DNA of 64,000 nt from Modestobacter sp. VKM Ac-2984 (lineage in GTDB: Bacteria; Actinomycetota; Actinomycetes; Mycobacteriales; Geodermatophilaceae), in contig NZ_JAPVBJ010000009.1 in assembly GCF_026967985.1 (NCBI RefSeq), positions 1-64,000 on the forward strand. Direction: 5' to 3'. Positions 24,382-33,500 of this stretch are shown one piece after another (positions within the stretch are counted from its first letter, which is position 1; every line of letters starts with the position of its first letter). A model generated the notes under the pieces. It had not been told where the DNA came from. It was given only the letters and a program-made list of their open reading frames with translations, and did no database searches. Both the position numbers and the translations under genes were made by a program.

Positions 24382-24873
24382 TCAGTCGTAGCACATACCG
24401 CAGGCTCCGCTGCGGGACCGCAGCACGTGGTGCACCGAGCACGTGTCGCCCCAGCTGTCGTGGACCTCGGGACCACCGCCGCCTCCGGGGCGGTAGTCGG
24501 GCAACTCGATGAGCTGCTCGGCCGACGGGTTCACGTAGGTCTTGCCGGCCCAGGCGACGGCTCGGCCGGAACGACCCAGCGCGATGTAGGAGCCGCTGGC
24601 CACGATCCAGACCTGGTCGTGCACGACGTCCGCCAGATGTTGGCCGATCAACGGCCAGTTGGCCCGCGCCGCACCGAACTCGTGCAACGCCTCGTCGAGC
24701 GAGCCGAAGTAGCGCCGCCCCTCCCCACGGAGCTCACGGGCAGACATCGTGCACACCTCGCCGTCGGCATCGCGCGCCTCGACGACCGTCTTGCCGAGGA
24801 GATGCGGGCATTCCCTGATGTGCCGACGTCCGCCGGTCTCGGTCCGGTACAGCGGGACGTTCTCCGTGCTCAT
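24382..24873 (-). CDS. Hypothetical protein with His/Cys ends (163 aa)
   Basis: I do not recognise a family. Possible metal ligands lie at both ends: HIRECPH near residue 20 and CSVHH...CGMC over the last 20 residues, which could form one zinc site bringing the termini together. The middle contains RRYFGSLDEALHEF and QVWIVASGSYIALG, and a Gly run (GGGGG) precedes the C-terminal Cys cluster. The ATG at 24873 is followed by ordinary codon use. It lies on the same strand downstream of the NERD helicase operon after a 196-base gap with nothing recognisable. Confidence 0.5.
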   Translation of the reverse strand: MSTENVPLYRTETGGRRHIRECPHLLGKTVVEARDADGEVCTMSARELRGEGRRYFGSLDEALHEFGAARANWPLIGQHLADVVHDQVWIVASGSYIALGRSGRAVAWAGKTYVNPSAEQLIELPDYRPGGGGGPEVHDSWGDTCSVHHVLRSRSGACGMCYD

Positions 24874-25069
24874 GCGATCACTCCCGGTCGTGGATTCAGG
24901 TTGATCATCCGGAGAGGTCTGACATTCCTGGCGCGCAGCGGCGTCTATCGCGGTGCGTCACCCGATCGAAGTGCCTGCCTGCGGAGGCCCCGGCACCGGA
25001 GTCCGACGGTGGATCCGCACCCACGGCTCGGCGTCCCGGCAACCGCCCCTGGGTCGCGAAGGCGACGGA

Positions 25070-26716
25070 TCACCGTCTCTCGTTCCCCGCGGTCAGCCGA
25101 CGGACGACGGCCTCACCGCCGACCCGACCGATCAGCTCGAGGTCACCGCAGACGACGAGCAGGTCACGGGCCCGGGAGAGCCCGACGTACAACATCTCCC
25201 GTGCCCGCTCCTCGCTCCGGAAGCCGTTCACCGCAAGGACGACGGCCGGCCGCTCCAGCCCCTTGAAGCCGAGCACGTGCCCGTAGAAGAGGTCGTCGTC
25301 GTCCCAGTAGGTCGCCCAGTACGCGTCCTGACCGGCGGCCTGCCGCTCGACCTGGACCGGATGCCGGCTGTACGTCGTCAGCAGCGCCAGCGAGTCCGGC
25401 GGCCAGCCCTCGTCGAGCAGCGCGTCGGCTGCGTCGTCGGCGACGCTGATCGCGTCCTCCGCCGCGCACGGGAGGAACCGCACCGGGACGCCGCTGCCGC
25501 CCCGGATCCGCATCTGCGCCGGCGCGAGGCTGGAGAAGGTGCCGGCGATCTGCTTGGTGTTGCGCAGGTTCTCCGGCAGCTCGATCGGCACCAGCGGCAC
25601 CGTCGGCCGGCCCTGCCGGGCGAACACCCGCTGCCCCTCGTCGGAGAACACGTACAGGCAGCCGTCGTCCGGGCGCCGCAGCGCCGCCAGGACGGCGGGC
25701 CACCACGACTCGGCGAAGTCCTGCGCCTCGTCGATCACGATGGCGTCGAACCGTTCCTCCGCCGGCAGCCCCTCCGCCAGTGAGGCCATCGTCTCGGGCA
25801 GCTGCTGCTCCCAGTACGAGCTGTCGTCATCGGAGCCGGGTGCCACGCCCCAGCTGATCCCGAGGTTGTGGAACGTGCCCACGTACGCCGGTCGCTGCCG
25901 CGCCGGGAGGGTCAGCACGCGCCGCCGCAGGTACTCGGCGAGGCCGCGGGAGTAGCACATCAACGCGACCCGCTGGCCGTCCGCGGTGAGCCGCCGGGCC
26001 TTCTCGATCGCCAGCCAGGTCTTGCCCGAGCCGGCGCCGCCACGGATCTCCACCCTCGGGTTGCTGCTCAGGTAGTCGAGCACCTTCGCCTGCGCGTGGG
26101 TGAGCAGGTCGCAGGCGGCCTCCCGCTCGGCCAGGTCGGCGACCAGGTCGGCCTGCGGGATCGCCGTCCCGGCCAGGCAGTCGACCAGCAGCTCGACGTC
26201 GTCCGGCGTCGGCGCGTCGTGCACCTCCTCCGTGCGGCGCAGCGCCGAGGAGATCCGGCCGGCCGCGTGGGCGGTCTCCGTGCTGTCGATGACCAGCCAG
26301 CGTGGCGCGTCCGGAGCCGCGAAGTCGGCGGGCAGCACGGTCGTCGGCAGCGCGACGAAGTGGTTGGACCGCGGGTTGCCCCGGGACCACCGCGGGTGCC
26401 GGTACAGGAAGTCACGCAAGGCGTACTTGCACTTGAGCGCCTGCTCGACCGGGTGGATCGCCTTGCTCTTCCCGCCGGTCTGCCACCACTGGCCCTCGCG
26501 CAGCGAGACGCTGCCGCCCTTGACCTCGATCACCGCGACGCCGACGCCTGGCCACGCGACGACGACGTCGGCCTCGCGGTCCCCGGACCGGTCGGTGAAG
26601 CGCAGGTTGCAGAACAGGACGGCGTCGTCGGGCAACTGGTCGCGCAGCGCCTGGACGAACGACTGCTCGGCGGCTGACTCGAAGGTCGGCTCCGCCGGGA
26701 ACACGCGCGCGGTCAC
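25070..26716 (-). CDS. NERD-domain SF1 (UvrD-like) helicase
   Basis: A 548-residue protein. Residues 1-130 form a NERD nuclease domain with Asp50, Glu64 and Lys66 in READVVVA and AVIEVKGG, a PD-(D/E)XK-like site. From about 215 a superfamily 1 helicase follows: GGAGSGKTWLA (Walker A), VALMCYSRGLAEYL, IVIDEAQDF (Walker B), VPIELPENLRNTK and the C-terminal GFKGLERPAVVLAV and YVGLSRARDLLVV motifs. It is a fused DNA nuclease and translocase, suited to DNA end processing or defence. It starts 13 bases after a DnaQ-BRCT exonuclease gene on the same strand, so the two probably act in one DNA-processing operon. Confidence 0.85.
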   Translation of the reverse strand: MTARVFPAEPTFESAAEQSFVQALRDQLPDDAVLFCNLRFTDRSGDREADVVVAWPGVGVAVIEVKGGSVSLREGQWWQTGGKSKAIHPVEQALKCKYALRDFLYRHPRWSRGNPRSNHFVALPTTVLPADFAAPDAPRWLVIDSTETAHAAGRISSALRRTEEVHDAPTPDDVELLVDCLAGTAIPQADLVADLAEREAACDLLTHAQAKVLDYLSSNPRVEIRGGAGSGKTWLAIEKARRLTADGQRVALMCYSRGLAEYLRRRVLTLPARQRPAYVGTFHNLGISWGVAPGSDDDSSYWEQQLPETMASLAEGLPAEERFDAIVIDEAQDFAESWWPAVLAALRRPDDGCLYVFSDEGQRVFARQGRPTVPLVPIELPENLRNTKQIAGTFSSLAPAQMRIRGGSGVPVRFLPCAAEDAISVADDAADALLDEGWPPDSLALLTTYSRHPVQVERQAAGQDAYWATYWDDDDLFYGHVLGFKGLERPAVVLAVNGFRSEERAREMLYVGLSRARDLLVVCGDLELIGRVGGEAVVRRLTAGNERR

Positions 26717-26729
26717 GCAGGCCTGCTGC

Positions 26730-28025
26730 TCACCGGGTGCCCGCCAGGGACAGCGACTCCCAGAAGACCGCCTCCCCGATCACCCGCACCCCGAGGCTGC
26801 GGGCCTTCCGGGCCTTGCCCGACTGGGAGTCCGGGTCGGCGCACACCAGCAGGCTGGTCTTGCCCGACACCGAGGACATCGGCTGCAGGCCGGCGTCCCG
26901 GGCGGCCTGCTCGAGGTCGGCGCGGCTGCGGGACATCTCGCCGGTGAACACGATCTTGTCGCCCGGGGAGAACAGCCCGGGCCGGCGCGGCAGGGAGACC
27001 TTCGCGCCGGAGCGGACCATGGTCAGCGCGACGTCGACGTCCCGGCTCTCCATGCCCAGCAGCTCGGCGACGCGCCGCAGGTCGGCCAGCTCGGCGTCGG
27101 TGACGATGTCGTCGGCCAGCGCCGTGGTGGCCAGCGCGTCGAGGTAGAGGCGGTGCGCGGCCCGCACGTGGTCCGCCCCGCAGCCGAGCTCGGCGGCGAG
27201 GGAGAACAGCTGGTCGGCCTCGGTGATGCTGACCAGCCGGTCCTCGAGCGCCTCGTCCAGCACGGTCAGGTACGGCGCCATGCTCGGCGGTGCCCCGTCC
27301 AGCGCGGGCAGCGCCGCGACGAGCCCGCCGAGGTAGCCGTCCCGTCGGCGGGACCGCGCGGTGGCCGCGTCCCGGGGCACCGAGGGGCAGGGATCGCAGG
27401 GCGCGCACGGGCCGGGTTCGACCGCCCGGGCGACGAGATCGGCCCAGACGGCGTCGAGCGGCTCGAAGCCCTCGTAGCCGCCGTCGGCGGCGAACCGGAC
27501 GGCCAGGCCGGCGCCGATCAGCGGTTCGGTGCCCAGGTCGGAGGCGAGCATCCGGATCAGCAGCTCGGCGGTCGCGCGGGCGTCGTTCAGCGCGGCGTGT
27601 GCCTCCAACGGGATGGACATGTAGTCGCACAGCGCCTGCAGGGAGCGGGTGCCCGCGCCAAAGAACAGCGGCGCCAGGCGCATGGTGCACAGCGACGGCG
27701 ACAGCGCGATCGGCAGGCCGGCGCGGCCGAACTCACGGCCCAGGAACCGCAGGTCGAACAGGGCGTTGTGCGCGACGAGGAGCCGGCCGGCCAGCAGGTG
27801 GCTGAGGTAGCCGGCGATGTCGGCGAAGGCCGGGGCGTCGGCGACGTCGCGGGCGGAGATGCCGTGCACCGAGGTGGGCCCGACGTCGCGGCCGGGGTTG
27901 ACCAGGGTGCAGAACTCGCCCTCCACCTCACCGCGGTCGTCGAGCAGGACGACGCCCACCTCGACCACCCGGTCGACGCCGGGGCGCAAGCCGGTGGTCT
28001 CCAGGTCCAGGACGGCGACGCTCAC
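26730..28025 (-). CDS. DnaQ-family 3'-5' exonuclease with TerB-like middle and BRCT domain
   Basis: A 431-residue protein. Exonuclease residues: Asp7 and Glu9 in LDLETTGL, Asp91 in AHNALFDLRFL, and His143 with Asp148 in HAALNDARA, a complete DEDDh site. Residues 250-330 are helical and resemble TerB (ITEADQLFSLAAELG, VTDAELADLRRVAELLG). The last 80 residues (GDKIVFTGEM, KTSLLVCADPDSQSGKARKA) are a BRCT domain as found in DNA ligase. Such fusions degrade DNA or RNA 3' ends; the BRCT part may bind nicked or damaged DNA. The ATG overlaps the upstream gene's stop by four bases. Confidence 0.87.
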   Translation of the reverse strand: MSVAVLDLETTGLRPGVDRVVEVGVVLLDDRGEVEGEFCTLVNPGRDVGPTSVHGISARDVADAPAFADIAGYLSHLLAGRLLVAHNALFDLRFLGREFGRAGLPIALSPSLCTMRLAPLFFGAGTRSLQALCDYMSIPLEAHAALNDARATAELLIRMLASDLGTEPLIGAGLAVRFAADGGYEGFEPLDAVWADLVARAVEPGPCAPCDPCPSVPRDAATARSRRRDGYLGGLVAALPALDGAPPSMAPYLTVLDEALEDRLVSITEADQLFSLAAELGCGADHVRAAHRLYLDALATTALADDIVTDAELADLRRVAELLGMESRDVDVALTMVRSGAKVSLPRRPGLFSPGDKIVFTGEMSRSRADLEQAARDAGLQPMSSVSGKTSLLVCADPDSQSGKARKARSLGVRVIGEAVFWESLSLAGTR

Positions 28026-28561
28026 GCTGCCTCCTCCTGCGTCGTCCCCGGCGCGGCCGGCCAGCCGGGCGGGTGCTCGCGGGCGGTCTCACCGCCGGAG
28101 GACAGCAGGAACGGCCGGGTGAGCCGCTGGCTCTCCACCTCGTCCCACGCGGTCAGCAGGTCGGAGACCCAGCGGGCCAGGGTGAGCGCCCGCGAGGCCA
28201 GCGGATCGCCGGCGGCCTCGGGGGTCGCCGCATCGGGGACGGAGGGCCACCGCGGACGGACGAGGCTCCGGCGGGCCGACGGGAGCGACGCCAGGTGCCC
28301 GGCGAAGGCCCGGTCCAGGTCGGCGATCTCCTGGCGGATCGCCGTCGCCAGAGCCGCGGGGTCGGCTCCGGCGCCGAACCGCCCGGCGGCCGGCTCGGTG
28401 GTCACCAGGAGGCGTCCGCGCACCAGCCCGTCGATCCGCTCGTCGTCTGCCGGGAGGACCCAGGCGCCCGCCATCGTCGACTCGAGGCCGTCACCGACGC
28501 TCACCTGCCAGATGGCCACTCGCTCGTCGGTCGGCTGATCGACCACGATGATCCCGCTCAT
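28022..28561 (-). CDS. Uncharacterised protein (179 aa), DUF6218-like
   Basis: The protein starts MSGIIVVDQPTDERVAIWQV and has a short N-terminal beta region, then helices (AIRQEIADLDRAFAGHL; LTLARWVSDLLTAWDEVE). It resembles actinobacterial proteins grouped as DUF6218, but I recall that only loosely. There is no catalytic motif. It is the first gene of the operon with the DnaQ-BRCT exonuclease (4-base overlap) and the NERD helicase, so it may be an accessory factor of that DNA-processing pair. Confidence 0.5.
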   Translation of the reverse strand: MSGIIVVDQPTDERVAIWQVSVGDGLESTMAGAWVLPADDERIDGLVRGRLLVTTEPAAGRFGAGADPAALATAIRQEIADLDRAFAGHLASLPSARRSLVRPRWPSVPDAATPEAAGDPLASRALTLARWVSDLLTAWDEVESQRLTRPFLLSSGGETAREHPPGWPAAPGTTQEEAA

Positions 28562-28726
28562 GCGTCCCCCGCTCTCGGTGCAACGAGGCGGACCATGGCA
28601 CGGCGCAACGACAGGAGACGGTGTCCACGGAACGACGTCGTCCCACCGGGCTCACCAGTCCCAGCGGTCACTGGCTGACCGGCGTCGCGGTCGACATCCC
28701 ACCCCCGCCGGTCGGCCCGCCGGCCG

Positions 28727-29158
28727 CTAGATCCGCGGCACCGGGACCACCGCGCCGATGTCGTGCGCCCGTGCCCCGGCTGCCTGCTGGTCGTCCAGCG
28801 TGTGCAGCACGGCGCCGTGCCGGGCCGCCACGGCGAGGTGCAGGGCATCCCCGGCGCGCAGCGGGGGTGTGGGCTGAGCCGACAGCCGGGCGGCGGTGCG
28901 GTAGTCGACGCGGTGCACCCCGACGACCTCGACGTTCTCCGCCAGGAAACGGGCCAGCGCCCGCTCGACGACCGCCCGCTCCCCCGCGGTCAGCGCACCG
29001 GTGCGTTGCTTGATCGACAGGCCCGATGCCACCTCGGTCAGCGACCAGTCGGACGTCACGAAGACGTCGTCCACGGCTTCTGCCCAGCCGCGCAGCGCCG
29101 CACTGCGCGGCTCCGCCGTGACCAGGGCGATGAGCACGCTGGTGTCCAGGTAGAACAT
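28727..29158 (-). CDS. vapC: VapC-family PIN-domain toxin
   Basis: A 143-residue PIN ribonuclease: Asp5 in MFYLDTSVLI, Glu42 in WSLTEVASG, Asp104 in RAGDALHLAVA and the acidic pair in HTLDDQQAAG. All four positions of the Mg site are occupied. Its ATG overlaps the antitoxin stop (TGATG), giving translational coupling. The expected role is RNA cleavage when the antitoxin is degraded. Confidence 0.87.
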   Translation of the reverse strand: MFYLDTSVLIALVTAEPRSAALRGWAEAVDDVFVTSDWSLTEVASGLSIKQRTGALTAGERAVVERALARFLAENVEVVGVHRVDYRTAARLSAQPTPPLRAGDALHLAVAARHGAVLHTLDDQQAAGARAHDIGAVVPVPRI

Positions 29159-29427
29159 CAGTAGCGCTCGTCGCGCATCCCGCGGACCAGTTCGCCGGAG
29201 TCGACGGGGCTGTAGGAGATCTTCGCGGCCTCCTCGGCCAGCCAGCTGAGGTCACGCGCACCCGTCCGGGGCGACCGGGCGCGCCCCCGGAGCTCGGCCA
29301 CCGGCTCGCCGCGCCGCGTGATCACCACAGTCTCCCCCGCCTCGGCGGCATCGAGCAGTTCGCTGAAGCGCGCACGAGCCTCGGCGACACTCACGGAGCG
29401 CAGGTCCGGGTCGCCCGGCTCGGTCAC
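29158..29427 (-). CDS. Phd/YefM-type antitoxin
   Basis: An 89-residue protein from the GTG at 29427 with GAGG five bases upstream. SVSVAEARARFSELLDAAEA followed by VVITRRGEPVAELRG is the Phd/YefM DNA-binding fold. The tail LSWLAEEAAKISYSPVDSGE should bind the PIN toxin. Two ATGTACA boxes lie 12-31 bases upstream of its start and are the likely autoregulatory operator. Confidence 0.85.
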   Translation of the reverse strand: MTEPGDPDLRSVSVAEARARFSELLDAAEAGETVVITRRGEPVAELRGRARSPRTGARDLSWLAEEAAKISYSPVDSGELVRGMRDERY

Positions 29428-29780
29428 GACGACCTCGGATGTACAGCTGACATGTACAGAAGGTAGGTCGGGAGCGTTCGCGGGGCAAGCGGGGGCCCTG
29501 CCTTTGCAGATGCGGGCCGCCTGGAGGCCGCCCCCAACTCCGACCCGGCGCTCGGGGACTGGCACAGCGCCTCGGCGGACGCCCAGCAGCCCGCCGCAGG
29601 GACGCAGCCGACCTCGGCAGCTGTGCGACGCGGCGCGGTGTCCGACCGGCGCGTGACGCCACCCGGCTGTCACAGTTCGCGGCCGGGATGATGATCCACT
29701 GACGATCGGCCAGTCGTCCCTCCGATCGGTCCGGGCACGACCCCGGGAGAAGCGAACAACGAGCGGAAGGGAGCCGCAGG
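29428..29780. other. 353-base intergenic region
   Basis: Apart from the ATGTACA boxes near its left end I see no gene, hairpin or repeat. It contains the divergent promoters for the antitoxin (minus) and the DUF6328-like gene (plus). Confidence 0.5.
29439..29458 (-). promoter_or_regulatory. Paired ATGTACA boxes upstream of antitoxin
   Basis: ATGTACA occurs at 29439-29445 and again at 29452-29458, each containing the palindrome TGTACA, 13 bases apart centre to centre. The AT-rich sites stand out in GC-rich DNA and sit directly before the antitoxin gene, as expected for an operator bound by antitoxin or toxin-antitoxin complex. Confidence 0.45.
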
Positions 29781-30329
29781 ATGACCGAGGAAGGGGCCGA
29801 GCGCCGGTTGCGCCGCCGGCACGATGCCACCGGCGGGGAGACCCGCAAAGAACGGGTCGACCGCGAGTTGATGGAGCTGCTCCAGGAACTCCGGGTGGCC
29901 CTTCCCGGCGTCCAGTTCCTCTTCGCCTTCCTGCTGATCGTCCCGTTCCAAGCGCGGGCGACCCAGATGTCGGAGTTCCAGCAGGAGGTCTACTTCACGA
30001 CCCTCGTGGCGGCTGCGGTCGCCACCGGGCTGCTCATCGCCCCGGCCGCGCAACACCGGCTGTTGTTCCGCCAGCAGGACAAGGAGTCCTTGCTGCGGCG
30101 CAGCAACTGGTCGGCGTTGGCCGGGCTGGCCGTCCTCGCAGTCGCGATCGCCTCCGCGATCCTCCTGGTGATCGACCTGCTCTTCGGCCGGACGCGGGCC
30201 TGGTGGATCACTGGAGTCGTCGCTGCGCTGCTGCTCTTGTGGTGGATCGTGGTTCCCGTCTGGACGCGGATGCGCAACCCGCAGAACTCGCTGGACAACG
30301 CCACCGGGAACGAGGACAGCGCCACCTGA
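29781..30329 (+). CDS. DUF6328-like four-helix membrane protein
   Basis: A 182-residue protein. A charged N-terminus (RKERVDRELMELLQELRVALPG) is followed by four membrane spans at about 43-60, 72-92, 112-133 and 140-160. The motif LLQELRVALPGVQFLFAFLL and the pairs FQARATQMSEFQ and AAQHRLLFRQQDKE are typical of the actinobacterial DUF6328 family. Function is unknown; it is probably an inner-membrane protein. ATG with GGGAG upstream. Confidence 0.75.
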   Translation: MTEEGAERRLRRRHDATGGETRKERVDRELMELLQELRVALPGVQFLFAFLLIVPFQARATQMSEFQQEVYFTTLVAAAVATGLLIAPAAQHRLLFRQQDKESLLRRSNWSALAGLAVLAVAIASAILLVIDLLFGRTRAWWITGVVAALLLLWWIVVPVWTRMRNPQNSLDNATGNEDSAT

Positions 30330-30379
30330 CCTGCCTGTTGGGATCGCTGCAGCGACCGGGTCCGCACCCGGGCCGGGCC

Positions 30380-30559
30380 TCAGCCGGCCCCGGCGGCGCG
30401 GACCAGCGCGCGCTCAAGCGCGTCGATCACCGCAGGCTGCGCGGCCGGCTCGTCCAGCGCGGTAGCGGACCCCGCTGACGCGACTGTCGGGATCGGCCGA
30501 CCGAACCACACCGACACGAAGGGCCGGCCGACGACGTACCGTTTGGTGACTGTCGTCAC
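30380..30559 (-). CDS. Possible small protein divergent from the P-type ATPase
   Basis: A GTG at 30559 opens 59 codons (TKRYVVGRPFVSVWFGRPIP, ending ALERALVRAAGAG). The ending resembles that of the NrtR-like protein at 35162 (ALEQALARITGAH), but I can name no family. There is no clear ribosome binding site and the start lies only 14 bases from the ATPase ATG. The open frame could be chance in GC-rich DNA. Confidence 0.25.
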   Translation of the reverse strand: MTTVTKRYVVGRPFVSVWFGRPIPTVASAGSATALDEPAAQPAVIDALERALVRAAGAG

Positions 30560-30572
30560 ACCGGGGGTTCCC

Positions 30573-33500
30573 ATGGCGCTGCTCCGCCCGATCGCGTGGG
30601 CCGGCAGCGCCGCGCGCGAGGCCACGCGCCTCGCCACCGGCGCCGCGGCGCTGGCCGCCGTGCCGGTGGTCGTCGGTGCCGGCCTGCTGGGCGAGACGGC
30701 CTCGGTCACCTCCCGGGTCGCCAGAGCAGGGGCCACCGTGGCCACCGGCTCCATCCACCTCGCGAGGGACGCCGCCGTCTCCGGCACCCGGGCGGTCGGC
30801 ACCCTGGTCACCGGGGCCGACCCCTTCCCCGGCGGCCACCTGCACGACCTGGTCGACGCGGCGAAGGGCATGGTCGAGCCGCCGCTCGCCCGCCGCACGC
30901 GACGGGTCTGGGGTGACCGCGACCGCCTCCAGATCGAGGTCGAGGCGCCCGCCGACGACGAGGCTCCCGAGGCCCGCACCGCCCTGCGCCGCCAGCTGGA
31001 GCGGCTCGAGGGCGTCGAGTGGGCCACGGTCAACGACGTCGTCGGCCGGGTGCTGGTCGCCGTCGACGCCCGCCGGGTCACCGTCGACGACGTGGTCGGC
31101 GTGGTCACCGAGATCGAGCAGGCCCGCGGCGCCACGGGGGTCTTCCCGCAGCGCCCGGACCACCCGGCCGACCTCGAGCCGCTGCTGGCCGCCGTCCTCG
31201 CCGCGGCCGTCGACACCGCTGCCGTCGGCGTGGCCGCCGCCGCCAAGGTGCTGCCGATCCCCGCGGTGCACCGGCACGCCACCCTGCTCATGGCGCTGCT
31301 GGACACCCAGCAGTGGCTCAAGCGGGCGGTCTCCGACCGCGTCGGACCGGTCGGCACCGACCTGGTCTTCGAAGGCACCGGCGCGCTGCTGCACGCCCTC
31401 ACCCAGAGCCCCACCGTGCCGGCGCTCAATGCCGCCGCCGCGATCCAGCGGGCCCTGGAGATGCGCGCGCGCCGCCAGGTCTGGCGGCGCCGCGAGCGGG
31501 AGCTCTGCCGACCCGAGCCCGACGACGCCGCGCCGGAGCAGCCGCCCGGCCCGCGACCGGGATCCTTGCCGACCGGCCCGATCGAGACCTACCGCGAACG
31601 ACTGGCGCCCACCGAACTCGCTTCGGCGCTCGGTCTGGTCGCGCTCACCCGCCGCCCCGGCCGTTCCGCCGACCTGCTCAAGGCCCTCACGCCGAAGGCC
31701 GCCGTCCAGGGCCGGGAGTCCTTCGCCGCCGTCCTGGACCTCCTGCTGTCCCGCCGCGGCATCCTTCCGATGGACGGCTCGGCCTACCGCCGGCTCGACC
31801 GCATCGACACCGTCGTCGTCGACGGCCGGACGCTGTGCACCGGACCGCCGACGGTCGTGGAGGCCACTGCCGAGGCCGATGGATGGGAGGACGCCGACGT
31901 CTGGTCGGCCGCCGCCCGCCTGCTCGCCGACGACGATGCCGACGCTGCTGCTGGGAACGGCACCGGCCGGCTCCGACTCGGCCCACCACGTACGCCATCC
32001 GACGCACCGGGCGGCGAGGTCCGCTCGCTCCTGAAGGGCCGCCGCCGGGTCGGCACCGCCATGGTCGCCCCCGAGCTCGACCCGCACGCCGAGTCGCTGC
32101 TCACCACCGCCGCCGACGCCGGCCTCCGGCTCGTCCTCTCCCGGCACGTCGGCACGCGGGAGATCGCCGGCCTGGCCGACGACGTGACCTCCGCCGAGGA
32201 GGGCCTGGTCGACACGGTCCGGCGGCTGCAGTCCGACGGGCGCGGCGTCCTGCTGGTGTCCGCGGCGGACGGCCCGGCACTGCTGGCCTCCGACATCGCG
32301 GTCGCCCCGGTTCTCGAGGGCCGGGGCCCGGCCTGGGGCGCCGACCTGGTCACCGCTCCCGGGCTGGCCGACGCCTGCCGCATCGTCGCCGCCGTTCCCG
32401 ATGCGAAGGCGGTCAGCCGGCGCGCGGCCGGCACCGCGCTGACCGGCAACGTCCTCGGCGGCCTGCTCGCCGCTGTCGGCAGCGCCCGCTACGGCCAGCG
32501 CCGGGCCACGACGCCGGGCAAGTGGGCGACCGTCACGACGATGACCACCGGGAGCTGGGTCGCCGTGCGTGCCGCCGGCCGCCCCGTCCCGGCACCGACC
32601 GCGCACACCCCCTGGCACGCGCTGGAACCCGGAGAGGTCCTGCGCCGCCTGGCCGACCTGCCCAGGGAGCCCGAGCACCGGCCCGGCCGCGTGCCCGCCG
32701 CAGCCCGCCGGGTGGCCGAGGTGCCCGCGGTCCGGACACCGGCCCGGTTCGCCCGCACGGTCTCCGCCGAGCTCGCCGATCCGCTGACTCCGGTGCTGGC
32801 CACCGGCGCGGCGGCGACCGCGGTCCTCGGTGAGGCCACCGACGCGTTCCTGGTCGGCAGCGTCACCGGGATCAACGCCGTCGTCAGCGGCCTGCAGCGG
32901 CTGCGCGCCGAGACCGCCCTGGAAGCGCTGCTGCTCGACCAGGGCCACTGCGCACGCCGGGAGATCGACGGCGGGAGCGAGGAGGTGCCCGCGACCGCGT
33001 TGCGCGTCGGCGACGTCGTCCTCGTCGAACCCGGCGACGTCGTCGCCGCCGACGCCCGGCTGCTCGAGGTCGAGGACCTGGAGGTCGACGAATCCGGGCT
33101 CACCGGCGAGTCGCTGTCGGTCGCCAAGTCGGTGGCCCCGACTCCGGGGGCCGAGGTCGCCGACCGCAGCTGCATGCTCTTCGACGGGACCACGGTGGTG
33201 GCCGGCCGCGGCAGGGCCGTCGTCGTCGCCGTCGGTCAGGCCACGCAGGCCGGCCGGGCCGCGCGCGCCGCCGGGGGCGCGGCCCCGCCGGCCGGCGTGC
33301 AGGCCAGGCTGGCCGAGCTCACCCGCGCCGTCCTGCCGCTCACCCTCGCCGGTGGCGCGGCCGTCACCGCGCTGGGCCTGCTGTGGCGCCGCCCGCTCCG
33401 CGAGTCGGTGGCCGCAGGGGTGGCCATTGCGGTGGCCGCGGTCCCCGAAGGGCTGCCGCTGGTCGCCACGGTCGCCCAGCAGGCCGCGGCCCGGCGGCTG

